From Arenicola marina (lineage: Eukaryota; Annelida; Polychaeta; Arenicolidae): a DNA stretch of 64,000 nucleotides. The first letter of the stretch is position 1, and every line of letters starts with the position of its first letter. A program made the position numbers and the translations under genes. Positions 33,700 to 45,918 of this stretch are shown piece after piece. The stretch covers positions 32,625,759 to 32,689,758 of the forward strand of contig OZ025249.1 of assembly GCA_964019135.1 (NCBI GenBank), written 5' to 3'. The notes under the pieces were generated by a model. That model ran no database searches, was not told the origin of the DNA, and saw only the letters and a program-made list of their open reading frames with translations.

Positions 33700-35444
33700 A
33701 ATTTGTGTTTTAGGAAGACGGTGGCGTATTTTAGTTAAGCCCCGTTGCAAAATGTATAAACAGGGTCGATCTAAAGATGTTTTCGTGCTCATCAGCCGGT
33801 AAGGGTCTTCTCTCATGGGTGAGAACGACGACGGAGGCAAGACCATGCATGTATACCTACGAGAGAGTGAAACAAAAGCCATGCCATTGCAGGGAACGGC
33901 CATTGATCTGGTGATCGACACTGTTTCTCATCGCTGTACGCCCTCTCCCGATCACCCTATCCCACTCTCTCGCATTTAACCTTACACCCTTTCACTCTCT
34001 GACCCTCTTGTCCTTTGCCCCTCTCAGCCTCTCACCCTGATACCCCGAGCGACTGCCCCACATATGAGTTGTGCACTCTTGCTCAGTCAACAGTTCGACG
34101 ATCTCTGAGGTCACAAGGACTATTTTCGATGAAACGAAAGGTTAGAGCATGCCTTAAGCTTGAGAGTTACCATGCCATGTCGGAACCGTGAGTCAGCTAG
34201 TTCATCTCCAACCTGATAGCAAATTAACATTAAACTTGTCGCTTGATATATGCCTGGTATCTTCTTCCAAACTTCAACATCCGAGAAGTAATATCATATT
34301 TTGACTCTTGCTGCTGAACCCTTGGCAGACCGTTGCTTCCGCAAGGCAGCAACGCCATGTTCAATTGCGATGTTTAATTGTATCTTAGGGATTGGGCACA
34401 CGTGTCGTGTGACCTGTCAGGTGAGCGCCAATCTTGAAGAGCACTGTTCACAGCAAAAAAAAAATGTTCAAAGAGTGGGGGAGAGGGATGAGCTGATGAG
34501 GCTGGTTGGCACTGGTACTTGAAACAAAGACAGTCGTTAGGGTTAAAAGAAGGAAACCACGAGAAAAATATAAACTAAACGCCATCGTTCGTGATTAACA
34601 CATAGCAGGTTGACAGGTTAACGGTCGTATTACCACTGTGTTCCGCACAACAACAGAACGTGTCTCCGATAGGCAGTGACGCGGTAAACGGTGTTTATGT
34701 CAGCGCCCAGCGAGAAAATAACGCATTGTGGGGTATAATTGTTCCATTGCGAGCGTATCCGCAGTTATTGATTATTGAGGTGGTCGTACTGTTAAGTGGA
34801 GACAGAACAAAGGTACACTCGCTTGAACAAAAACGTATATACCTTTATTTACAGTTTATTTACATTTATTTAATTGGACCGACAGGAAGCTGTAGCAGCT
34901 GAGAAACTGAGAGGTTCCTCAATAGTACATGGAATTGCGGTGTGGCAACAGGAAGTCACCGACCCTGACCCCGGTTTGGGTTTTTATGATTGTTTCGGCT
35001 GATTTTCCAGCGTCGAAGCCGCTTTTGAAAAATGGATGCTTTTCGTTATCGCACAATCACAGCAGAGGAGTTACGCGAAAGACACATTTTAAAATATCAC
35101 CGGGTGTCAGAGTTTAAAACGCATCAGGCCTTTGACCTCGATTTTTGCAACAAAACAAATGTAATTCATAAACAACTTCAATGGTTTCAAATTCAAATTT
35201 ATCGATTTAATTTGTCGGATACGGTAACAGTGTCGGATGGAACGACAGAAGTACTAAATTTTGTGCAAAATATATGTTTGCGTAGTCTGATGCCGGAAAG
35301 GTTCTCATTTGTAATTCTGCGATTTTCCTGATAACATCGTCTTACATTTATACCGTATGTGAGGAGTTGGGTGGAGGATTAAATTACTCCATCCTCATAT
35401 TAACTTAATTATATGCCTTATATAACAAGATATCACCGATACGC
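33700..35444. other. Unannotated stretch
   Basis: No gene, RNA or repeat that I can support. A 99-codon open frame at 35032-35331 shows no recognisable motif. Confidence 0.55.
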
Positions 35445-35654
35445 ACACTGATATAAAGGTCGTCCGATAGATTAGGGACGCTGATTTGCAGCGCTCTGGC
35501 CACCTGAGGGCCTAGGTGGTTCGAGCCTCGCTGTGGTCGCAATAAGTATATAGGGAGTTATCCCGGGAACATGGCCCCGCTCTTCCCTTCCTTCCCCCAT
35601 CGACGCGATATGATCATAAGCGTCCTGAATATACAACGAACCACACTGATATAT
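35445..35654 (+). mobile_element. tRNA-derived SINE, copy 2, with perfect target-site duplication
   Basis: Same family as 30330-30592: shared GCGCTCTGGCCA, B box GGTTCGAGCC (35519-35528), GGGAACATGGCCCCGCTC and CGACGCGATATGA. The A box region is diverged. The flanks CACACTGATATA at 35445-35456 and 35643-35654 are identical and give a 12-bp target-site duplication around the element (35457-35642), as expected for LINE-assisted retroposition. Confidence 0.85.
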
Positions 35655-37635
35655 AGTATTGATGTCCGCGGCCGCCATACATAAAAGACTCGTAGGCCTA
35701 TCATCTGTCTTGATACCCCAATCCTTCTCCCCTTCGTCTGGTTTGTATCCTGCCTCATAGGTGGCTATATCAGAGGCCACTTGCGCTGGCTTTCATGATT
35801 ACTCTACCATTGGGTCCAGCTAATGACCATTCCACCCAACCCGCGTGGTTCCGCTTCAAGGCTAAGCAGCAAGCGCATGAAATACTTCTATGTTTGCTTC
35901 AGGTCTCATTGCAAGAAGCGGTGAATTTAAACTGGATAATAATAGGAATGACAAACGGCCAGCCGGCGGTACAACAGATCATGCCGAACCCGGGAAAGAC
36001 AAAACTACGTAAAGATGGCGGACAGCCATGTTTGTATGCCGGGATGACTGGTTCGAACCCCCTTGGGTACAGAGAAGACGTGAGTAGAATATGAGGGGGG
36101 GGGGTCACTCTGCACGTAACACAAGAAGTACAGATGGTTCAACGGGACTTCTGGCGAAAAAAAAGCGCATTTTATACAAAGCCATCAGGTATTCTTCATA
36201 CAAATGACTACACTTTCATTGTTGCCGGCTGCCGTCCGCCAGATGGCTCTGCCGGTTATAGAGTAAGATATATATTCGTCTTATATTATATAACAAAGAG
36301 AGCCTGTAACTATATATATTATGATTCGCGAAAATAACATTGCTTGATTTGATGGTAGAGCGAAGGCAAGATTGATTACATATCGCTCGGCTTAATAGAT
36401 TACATATCATTAAATGGTAAAGTGGAGCTACCTTGGGGGACGGGGACGAACTAGATGCGGCACCCAATGGCATGCGGGCCTAGAATGACCTGATGGCCAG
36501 TGTCGGCAGATTTGGACGACCACTACTTAATCATTTGCAGGTGAGATGAGGTAACTTAAAATAAACTGCATAGATCGTCGCTGGTTGACTAAGTACGTGT
36601 GTTGTCGTCTTTTTAACAATGTTTTTCCGAGCTTAAAATACCCGAGGTCTCCTCAGACGCAGCATGTGTTGCAAGGCAACATGATTACTCAACGCGCATC
36701 TTGTACAGTCTGGAATCAATATATATATATATATATTGCACCTAATATATGTATAAAACAATTCTGAAATTCAAAATTAAGTTTATGTGTTCGCGAAGAT
36801 GATATTTAGCCCGTAAGGAAACAAAACCCCCCTCAAGTACAGAAACAAGAATGGCCTCTTCCACGTTGACGCTTATAGCAGCAACCCGCTGTTTACTGAA
36901 GTCAACCAATGAGAGACCGGCTGCTGGCTGGCGGCAAGAAGTTCTACCCAGTCGGTCATTCGGACAACAGATGCTGACGAGGTTACCTCCTCCTCCCCAA
37001 CGCCTCCGTTATTAGACGTTTTGTTTGAATTTCAGTTTTTGTCACTACGCAAGGCACTATTAAATTGATAAGTATAGTATGATTTATACCATACAACTCT
37101 TCCATTTATGAACTTTCGTAATAAACTGACGTAGAATTATTTGATTAACAGATAACTTAATATTTAAAGAAATCGATGACCACTGTTCCTAGTTTTTCTG
37201 AACTTCATTTGTAAATATTATCAGACTTTCGATACCCCCGGCTTTCAACACAATAGAAAGCTACATTACAAATGAGAATTCCAGTGGCTAGCATGAAACC
37301 CACCATACGAAGTTTTATCAATATTATTGAATCTCCAGATCAAGTATAAATCTTGAAATTTGTTCAATTTAATGTTTTCGCCGATTCTTTTTGATTACTC
37401 TACTGAGGGATTGCGATTCGGAATAAATCCCAATGATATGTGTACAAAGGTATTTAAAATTGAGTACGTAGTAACTCAAGCTGACCGAAAATGATATGTC
37501 AATTTTAGGCCAACACACTAATTTTGAATGGTCTTAATTAATTTTTAATTTCGCTTTTACTTAAACGTGCAATATTTACAACGTATTGTCAGCCTATCCA
37601 TTTTTACCAATTATAAGATGATCAGTCAGTGGATA
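35655..37635. other. Unannotated AT-rich stretch
   Basis: A lone B box-like GGTTCGAACCCCC near 36051 lacks an upstream A box. A TA run lies near 36720-36737. No gene supported. Confidence 0.55.
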
Positions 37636-37865
37636 ATGTATTTGGCATACGTACATGCCGATGTGTGCCACCTACGTACATGGCGATGTGTTCCGCCTTC
37701 GTACAGGGGGATGTGTTTCGCATTCATACAATACATTGCAATTGGTTACGCCAACCCATAATAGGGTCACGTGGTCTATGCACGTTTATTGGCGATGCTT
37801 TCCGCCAATTACTGGCGAAGTGTTTCCCCAGATAGTGACGAAGTGTTCCGCCACTTTTATTTAAT
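37636..37865. repeat. Degenerate minisatellite of about 27 bp
   Basis: Loosely repeated units around ACATGGCGATGTGTTCCGCC (37650-37735) and GGCGAAGTGTTTCCCC (37790-37855). Spacing is irregular and copies differ at many positions. Confidence 0.6.
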
Positions 37866-38045
37866 TAATTAGAAAATTTGCTTGTCATGTAGTGTCTTTC
37901 TCACTCGGCAAATAAATTTGCCCTTTCCAATTCCATACATTGCGTTCTGTTTTCTTGCCATCAAACAAGCTGCGGGCGAGCCAGCTTATCATTACGAATT
38001 CGTAGCGAATAACATATATATATATATATATATTATTACAATATA

Positions 38046-39264
38046 TGTATTACACGTCGCTTCGTGCCCACCTGCCTTAGACCACGATCTTGAAGAAATA
38101 ATGTAACAATTCAATCCCTCTATGTCATGTAAGCGTGAGAGGCCGCCGGCAAGTTGTCACGCCATTCGATCATAGCCTGAGCAACGTCTAAGCCTGAGTA
38201 AGAAACGTAAACGCTTCCTACAAAAGCTGTTAGGGGGCCATTGTCATAAGTGCCTGAAGATTACTGGAATGGGAGACGCGTTTCGCGGGAACTGCGGGGC
38301 CAACAAAAGGGAAGGATGCTTTTCACTGACAAAAATCAACGCCCTCTATGTGTGTAGGGGGTGGGTTTGTGGGTAGGGAACTGAGATTGACGACCCTGCC
38401 TGCAGCCTTAATAATGGTTGTTGGTGTATCCTGTCTTTTAGCCAAGACCATGTTACAAAGGCGTCGATCGTGGGGTCCTCACCAAGCGATGGCTTTCTTT
38501 TTCTGTTGCTCTCGTCTCTAGGTGCGTCTTTGTATGGCCTGCCAAGTATCGCAACCGTTTAGCCACATGAAGAGTTGTACTTTCTTTTCAAGGACACGCC
38601 ATTAAAGAAAAGGATCGAAACAGCAACAGGCAACGGACTAATGTTCATAAAGACAACAAACGAATACTGTCTGATCATGAAGAGTACAAAGGAATAGTGT
38701 CTTACCATAAAGAATACAAAGGAATAATATTTTATCATGAAGTGTACGACGAAATAATGCTTTGTCATGAAGAGTACAAAGGAAACCTGTCTTACCACGA
38801 AGATCACAAAGCAATGATCATGAAACGGATAATAAGATGCAGACTATTCGCCAATCTAAGAATAGTGCGTGCTGCCGCCCCCCCCCCCCTGCCTCCCCCC
38901 TCCCCCTGCCCGCCCTGCCCGTAAATAAGTGGACCAGCCACCCAACCCTCATCCACACTGCACCCATTCACCAGCATGGCGTGTGGCTCTCTGATGATAA
39001 ATACTCGATGCCCAGTTCGCGAGGCCACTTTCTCCCTGGAGGTCCCGATCGAATGTCACTCCGGTGTCCAAAACGTGGCTTGATAAATCAAAGTCCGACC
39101 CTCAGCAACGAAGGCACTAATTCGTCATGTGCACCAGTACTCTCTCACCATAATCCAGATCATTAATCTGCCTTATAGCCTAATCTCGGATTCGTTTCAC
39201 TTGTCGAATATCGGAAGAATTCTTAATACCTAGTTGTCATGAGTTCGTACATCCACTGTAATAT
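38046..39264. repeat. Segment Q, copy 2, of the tandem duplication
   Basis: Homologous to 22950-26743 and in the same order, with the 1.5-kb middle part missing and about 145 bp extra near 38140-38285. It contains the short ancestral form of the 30-bp array (38655-38825). Its 3' part (38830-39250) matches 26330-26740 closely, including GCGAGGCCACTTTCTCCCTG and TCGTCATGTGCACCAGTACT. Confidence 0.88.
38655..38825. repeat. Short, diverged form of the 30-bp array (about six units)
   Basis: About six units around CATGAAGAGTACAAAGGAAT, each with several differences, at the position matching the 43-unit homogeneous array of Q copy 1. The last units run into ATGATCATGAAACGG. Confidence 0.85.
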
Positions 39265-39510
39265 AAGAATTATGGCTATATGGCCCTCCACAAAGACGTT
39301 GGGTGGCAAGCAAGGGCTAGTAAATCAACTCTGGTACATGAAATAGTTCTTACGGGCATCATTAAAACATAGTGAGACGGATGCGTCGGGTTCAGTCATT
39401 TATTTTGCATCAAGTTTGTTTGCCAAAGGGGAGTTCTGCCATATTATAACATATCAAAGACATTTGCATAAATGACGGATGGGTATTAGACAGCTATTAG
39501 TTTCGCACTC
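39265..39510. other. Unannotated spacer before the 15-bp satellite
   Basis: Nothing recognised. Confidence 0.5.
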
Positions 39511-42500
39511 TACCCCATACCTCCCCATCACATACCGCCCCGTCACATACCGCCCCATTACATACCTCCCCATCACATACCGCCCCGTCACATACCACCC
39601 CATCACATACCGCCCCATCTTATACTGCCCCATCACATACCACTCCGTCACATACCTCCCCATCAGATACCGCCAGGTCACATACCGTCCCATCACATAC
39701 CGCCCCATCAATTACCGCCCCATCACATACCGCCCCATCCCATACCGCCCCATCACATACCGCCCCATCACATACCGCCCCATCACATACCGCCCAATCC
39801 CATACCACCCCATCACATACCACCCCATCACATACCGCCCCATCACATACCGCCCCATCACATACCGCTCTATCACATACCACCCCATCACATACCACCC
39901 CATCACATACCACCTTGCCACATACCACCCCATCACATACCACCCTGTCACATACCGCCCCATCACATACCACCCCATCACATACCGCCCCATCACATAC
40001 CACCCCATCACATACCGCCCCATCACATACTACCCCATCCCACACCGCCCCATCACATACCACCCCTTCACATACCACCCCATCACATACCCCCCCATCA
40101 CATACCCCCCCATCCCATACCACCCCATCACATACCACCCTGCCACATACCACCCCATCCCATACCACCCCATCACATACCTCCCCATCACATACCGCCC
40201 CATCCCATACGACCCCATCACATACGACCCCATCACATACCGCCTCATCCCATACCACCCCATCACATACCTCCCCATCACATACCGCCCCATCCCATAC
40301 GACCCCATCACATACCACCCCATCACATACCGCCCAATCCCATACCACCCCATCACATACCACCCCATCACATACCGCTCCATAACATACCACCCCATCA
40401 CATACCGCCCCATCCCATACCGCTCCATCACATACCGCCCCATCCCATACCGCTCCATCCCATACCACCCCATCACATACGACCCATCACATACCGCCCC
40501 ATCCCATACCGCCCCATCCCATACCACCCATCACATACCCCCCCATCACATACCGCTCCATCACATACCACCCATCACATACCGCCCCATCCCATACCGC
40601 CCCATTCCATACCACCCCATCACATACCACCCCATCACATACCGCCCCATCACATACCACCCCATCACACACCACCCTGCCACATACCACCCCCTCACGT
40701 ACCGCCCCATCACATACCGCCCCATCACATACCGCCCCATCACATACCGCCCCATTATACCGACCCGTGACATACCGCCCATCCCATACCGCCCAATCAC
40801 ATACCGCCCCATCCCATACCGCCCCATCACATACCACCCCATCACATACCACCCCATCACATACCACCCCATCACATACCAGCCCATCACATACCGCCCC
40901 ATCACATACCCCCCCATCACATACCACCCCATCACATACCGCCCCATCACATACCGCCCCTCCCATACCGCTCCATCACATACCACCCCATCACATACCA
41001 CCCCATCACATACCCCCCCATCACATACCCCCCCATCCCATACCACCCCATCACATACCACCCTGCCACATACCACCCCATCCCATACCACCCCATCACA
41101 TACCACCCCATCACATTCCGCCCCATCACATACCGCCTCATCATATACTACCCCGTCACATACCGCCCCATCCCATACCACCCCATCACATACCACCCCA
41201 TCACATACCACCCCATCACATATCGCCCCATCCAATACCGCCACATCACATACCGCCCCATCACATACCGCCCCATCACATACTACCCCATCACATACTA
41301 CCCCATCCAATACCACCCAGTCACATACCACCCCATCACATACCACCCCATCACATACCACCCCGTCACATACTGCCCCATCACATACCACCTCATCACA
41401 TATCGCCCCATCACGTACCGCCCCATCACATACCGCCCCATCCCATACCGCCCCATCCCATACCGCCCCATCCCATACCACCCCATCACGTACCGCCCCA
41501 TCACATACCGCCCCATCACATACCGCCCAATCCCATACCACCCCATCACATACCACCCTGCCACATACCGCCCCATCACATACCGCCCCATCACATACCG
41601 CCCAATCCCATGCCACCCCATCATATACCACCCCATCACATACCAACCCATCACATACCACCCCGTCACATACTGCCCCATCACATACCACCTCATCACA
41701 TATCGCCCCATCACGTACCGCCCCATCACATACCGCCCCATCCCATACCACCCTGCCACATACCACCCCATCACATACCACCCTGTCACATACCGCCCCA
41801 TCACATACCACCCCATCACATACCGCCCCATCACATACCACCCCATCACATACCGCCCCATCACATACTACCCCATCCCACACCGCCCCATCACATACCA
41901 CCCCATCACATACCACCCCATCACATACCCCCCCATCACATACCCCCCCATCCCATACCACCCCATCACATACCACCCTGCCACATACCACCCCATCCCA
42001 TACCACCCCATCACATACCTCCCCATCACATACCGCCCCATCCCATACGACCCCATCACATACGACCCCATCACATACCGCCCCATCCCATACCACCCCA
42101 TCACATACCTCCCCATCACATACCGCCCCATCCCATACGACCCCATCACATACCACCCCATCACATACCGCCCAATCCCATACCACCCGATCACATACCA
42201 CCCCATCACATACCGCTCCATAACATACCACCCCATCACATACCGCCCCATCCCATACCGCTCCATCACATACCACCCCATCACATACCCCCCCATCACA
42301 TACCGCTCCATCACATACCACCCATCACATACCGCCCCATCCCATACCGCCCCATCCCATACCACCCCATCACATACCACCCCATCACATACCGCCCCAT
42401 CACATACCACCCCATCACATACCACCCTGCCACATACCACCCCCTCACGTACCGCCCCATCACATACCGCCCCATCACATACCGCCCCATCACATACCGC

Positions 42501-44008
42501 CCCATTATACCGACCCGTGACATACCGCCCATCCCATACCGCCCAATCACATACCGCCCCATCCCATACCGCCCCATCACATACCAGCCCATCACATACC
42601 GCCCCATCACATACCCCCCCATCACATACCGCCCCATCACATACCGCCCCATCACGTACCGCCCCATCACATACCAGCCCATCACATACCCCCCCATCAC
42701 ATACCGCCCCATCACATACCACCCCATCACGTACCGCCCCATCACATACCGCCTCATCACATACCGCCCCATCCCATACCGCTCCATCACATACCACCCC
42801 ATCACATACCGCCCCATCCCATACCGCCCCATCCCATACCACCCCATCACATACCACCCATCACATACCACCCCATCACATAACACCCCATCACATACCA
42901 CCCCATCACATACCACCCCATCACATACCGCCCCATCACATACCGCCCCATCACATACCACCCCATCACATTCCGCCCCATCACATACCGCCCCATCACA
43001 TACTACCCCGTCACATACCGCCCCATCTCATACCACCCCACCACATACCACCCCATCACATACCACCCCATCACATATCGCCCCATCCAATACCGCTACA
43101 TCACATACCGCCCCATCCAATACCACCCAGTCACATACCACCCCATCACATACCACCCCATCACATACCACCCCATCACATACCACCCCGTCACATACTG
43201 CCCCATCACATACCACCTCATCACATATCGCCCCATCACGTACCGCCCCATCACATACCGCCCCATCCCATACCGCCCCATCCCATACCGCCCCATCCCA
43301 TACCACCCCATCACGTACCGCCCCATCACATACCGCCCCATCACATACCGCCCAATCCCATACCACCCCATCACATACCACCCTGCCACATACCGCCCCA
43401 TCACATACCGCCCCATCACATACCGCCCAATCCCATACCACCCCATCACATACCACCCTGCCACATACCGCCCCATCACATACCGCCCCATCACATACCG
43501 CCCAATCCCATGCCACCCCATCATATACCAACCCATCACATACCACCCCGTCACATACTGCCCCATCACATACCACCTCATCACATATCGCCCCATCACG
43601 TACCGCCCCATCACATACCGCCCCATCCCATACCGCCCCATCCCATACCGCCCCATCCCATACCACCCCATCACGTACCGCCCCATCACATACCGCCCCA
43701 TCCCATACCGCCCAAGCCCATACCACCCCATCACATACCACCCTGCCACATACCGCCCCATCACATACCGCCCCATCACATACCACCCCATCACATACCA
43801 CCCCATCACATACCGCCCCATCACATACCGCCCGCTCCATCAGATACCGCCCCATCACATACCACCCCATCACATACCACCCTGCCACATACCGCCCCAT
43901 CACATACCGCCCCATCACATACCGACCGCTCCATCAGATACCGCCCCATCACATACCGCACGCTCCATCAGATACCGCCCCATCACATGTCGTCCCCATC
44001 ACATACCT
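39511..44008. repeat. 15-bp satellite array, about 300 units, with internal duplication
   Basis: Units are mostly CCCATCACATACCGC or CCCATCACATACCAC, with recurring variants (CCCATCCCATACC, ACCCTGCCACATACC, GACCCGTGACATACC). The period of 15 keeps frames open on both strands (TPSHT, HHIPP or PITYR repeats on plus), so these are not called genes. A block of nearly 0.9 kb recurs downstream: CCATAACATACC lies at 40380 and 42218 (offset 1838), and CCCATTATACCGACCCG at 40751 and 42501 (offset 1750). The right edge (43830-43980) switches to a compound unit with CGCTCCATCAGATACCGC. No telomere or known centromere motif was recognised. Confidence 0.97.
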
Positions 44009-45718
44009 TGAGTTAGGCGCGGTAACAGAGAGGGCGCGGGGAGGGTGCTGGTATCTGAAATAAATGCGGATAATAAGTAATTTTTTTTTTTCAAATCTAG
44101 TTCCATCTGCGGTTTGCGGAGAGGGATCTGGGGAATGGCCGAATGGTTTAGTCCTTAAAGACTATGCACTCAATTATTGGAACATATAACATATATTTAT
44201 ACTAAACCGTGTAATTTTGCTGTGTGGTAGCAGACTCCACCTAGATTATTCAATAATACCAAGGATGGTGTATACATTATCCTTGATAATACAGTATTCT
44301 TCGCGCGCACCAGTGAAATAAAGTTGTTTTTGTTAGGAAAGTTGAAATTTTAGTCAGTGCGTTTAATATCTGCCGCCTGGCCTTTCGTAAATCATTCTTT
44401 TCTGCGCACCATTTCAATGGTGGATCCAGGGGGGGGGGGGGGTCCAGGAGGTCCGGATCCTTTGGCTTCGTTCTCTCTGACCCCTCTCTCTCTCTCTCGA
44501 TAGCAAGTCTATCATTACTGCAAGGCTGCTTGGTAATGAATGGCTCACTTATTACTTATCATCCAAATTGCATATATAGGTCTGCACATAGAAGGCATGT
44601 ACGCCAAATGCCATCTGTATACTGAAGCAAATAAAGTGTATTTATGCATTTAGGGACGACAGTTGTGTGTAACAAAAGGAGCCTGGGACAAGTCTTAAAT
44701 GGAAACCTATTGGTACCATTTTTAGTTTACCGCTGATATAATATCTCAGGGAATGAGTGAAATACAATTACATTGTTGTATATTTCGGGAAATAAATAAA
44801 TAAATAAACAATATGGCCTCTTGAATACAATAATAATGTTTTCTTGTTACTGAACTATAAACCAGTGAAGTTATCCGTGACGAAGTACACATCACCTTCA
44901 ACATGCTGGCTGCTGTCTAACCCAGTTAGTTAGTCTAACCCATGATTATTATGGGAGAAGGAAGCAACTGCTTAGCAGGGACTACGGAGATGACACAATG
45001 AATACAACGCAATCCGTCTTCAAGAAGGACATAGGGAAGTTTTTACACCGCAATCAATGTACATACCACCAATATTTGAAGAGCGTTTTTTGCAATCGAA
45101 ATGTTTTCGTTATTTTACTGTACTATGGGCCCGAGACCTGAAGTAATAAAGCTATGAATTATCACATCATTTATAATTTATAGCAATTCAAAGATCAACA
45201 TTGTAACCCCCACCCTCTTCCCCAAATAAATGTTGCAAACCATGGTCTGGATGATATCACCAGTTTGTGACATCCCTGGCGGTTGTATGCCCCCCCCCCC
45301 CCCCGTGACGAGCAAGTGTCTGACACTGTCGGGGAGTGAGTGTCAGACTTTGGTCTAGATTATAGTTACTGCAGCAGGGGATGAAGGAAACGGCCTCTCC
45401 GGGCGACAACTTCAGGTCGGTAATTTCTATGCTGCCTCTGGTTACCGCGACAAGATCTTGATTTCTTTTTTGATTTTTTCTTCACACATTATAAAGGGGT
45501 ATTGGCTTCGTTCCTGTTATGAGCAACATGGTGAATATTCGATACAGGATATGTTGTGCTTTTCATAGACATGGCACAGACGTCCGTGGTGTAAGGTGGG
45601 GTGGCGGGGGGAGGTGTAAAGCAGATGTACGGCGGCCCAGGCGACTCACCACCCGCAATGGACAAAGCAGCAATCATAATGTCACCATGCATGTCTCCTG
45701 ATCAGCTAGAGACGTGTC
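44009..45718. other. Unannotated stretch before the gap
   Basis: AT-rich, with a CT run near 44483-44498, a TAAA run near 44791 and a GGTGGATCCAGGGGG motif (44418) that resembles one end of the hAT-like elements described below. No gene supported. Confidence 0.55.
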
Positions 45719-45918
45719 NNNNNNNNNNNNNNNNNNNNNNNNNNNNNNNNNNNNNNNNNNNNNNNNNNNNNNNNNNNNNNNNNNNNNNNNNNNNNNNNNN
45801 NNNNNNNNNNNNNNNNNNNNNNNNNNNNNNNNNNNNNNNNNNNNNNNNNNNNNNNNNNNNNNNNNNNNNNNNNNNNNNNNNNNNNNNNNNNNNNNNNNNN
45901 NNNNNNNNNNNNNNNNNN
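45719..45918. other. Assembly gap of 200 N
   Basis: Exactly 200 N. The round number suggests a fixed-size scaffolding gap of unknown true length. Confidence 0.99.

Noticed and set aside
35032-35331. 99-codon open frame as a small gene
   Set aside because: No motif, no splice or promoter context and no second copy; its length is expected by chance.
36040-36070. Third SINE or tRNA from the B box-like GGTTCGAACCCCC
   Set aside because: No A box at a suitable distance and no match to the SINE body seen elsewhere.
39479-44063. TPSHT/HHIPP/PITYR repeat proteins in the 15-bp array
   Set aside because: Frames switch with single-base indels while remaining open; no start, signal or splice context. 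They reflect the 15-bp period.
44136-44190. tRNA gene starting TGGCCGAATGGTTTAGTCC
   Set aside because: There is an A box-like start only; no B box or closing acceptor stem was found downstream.
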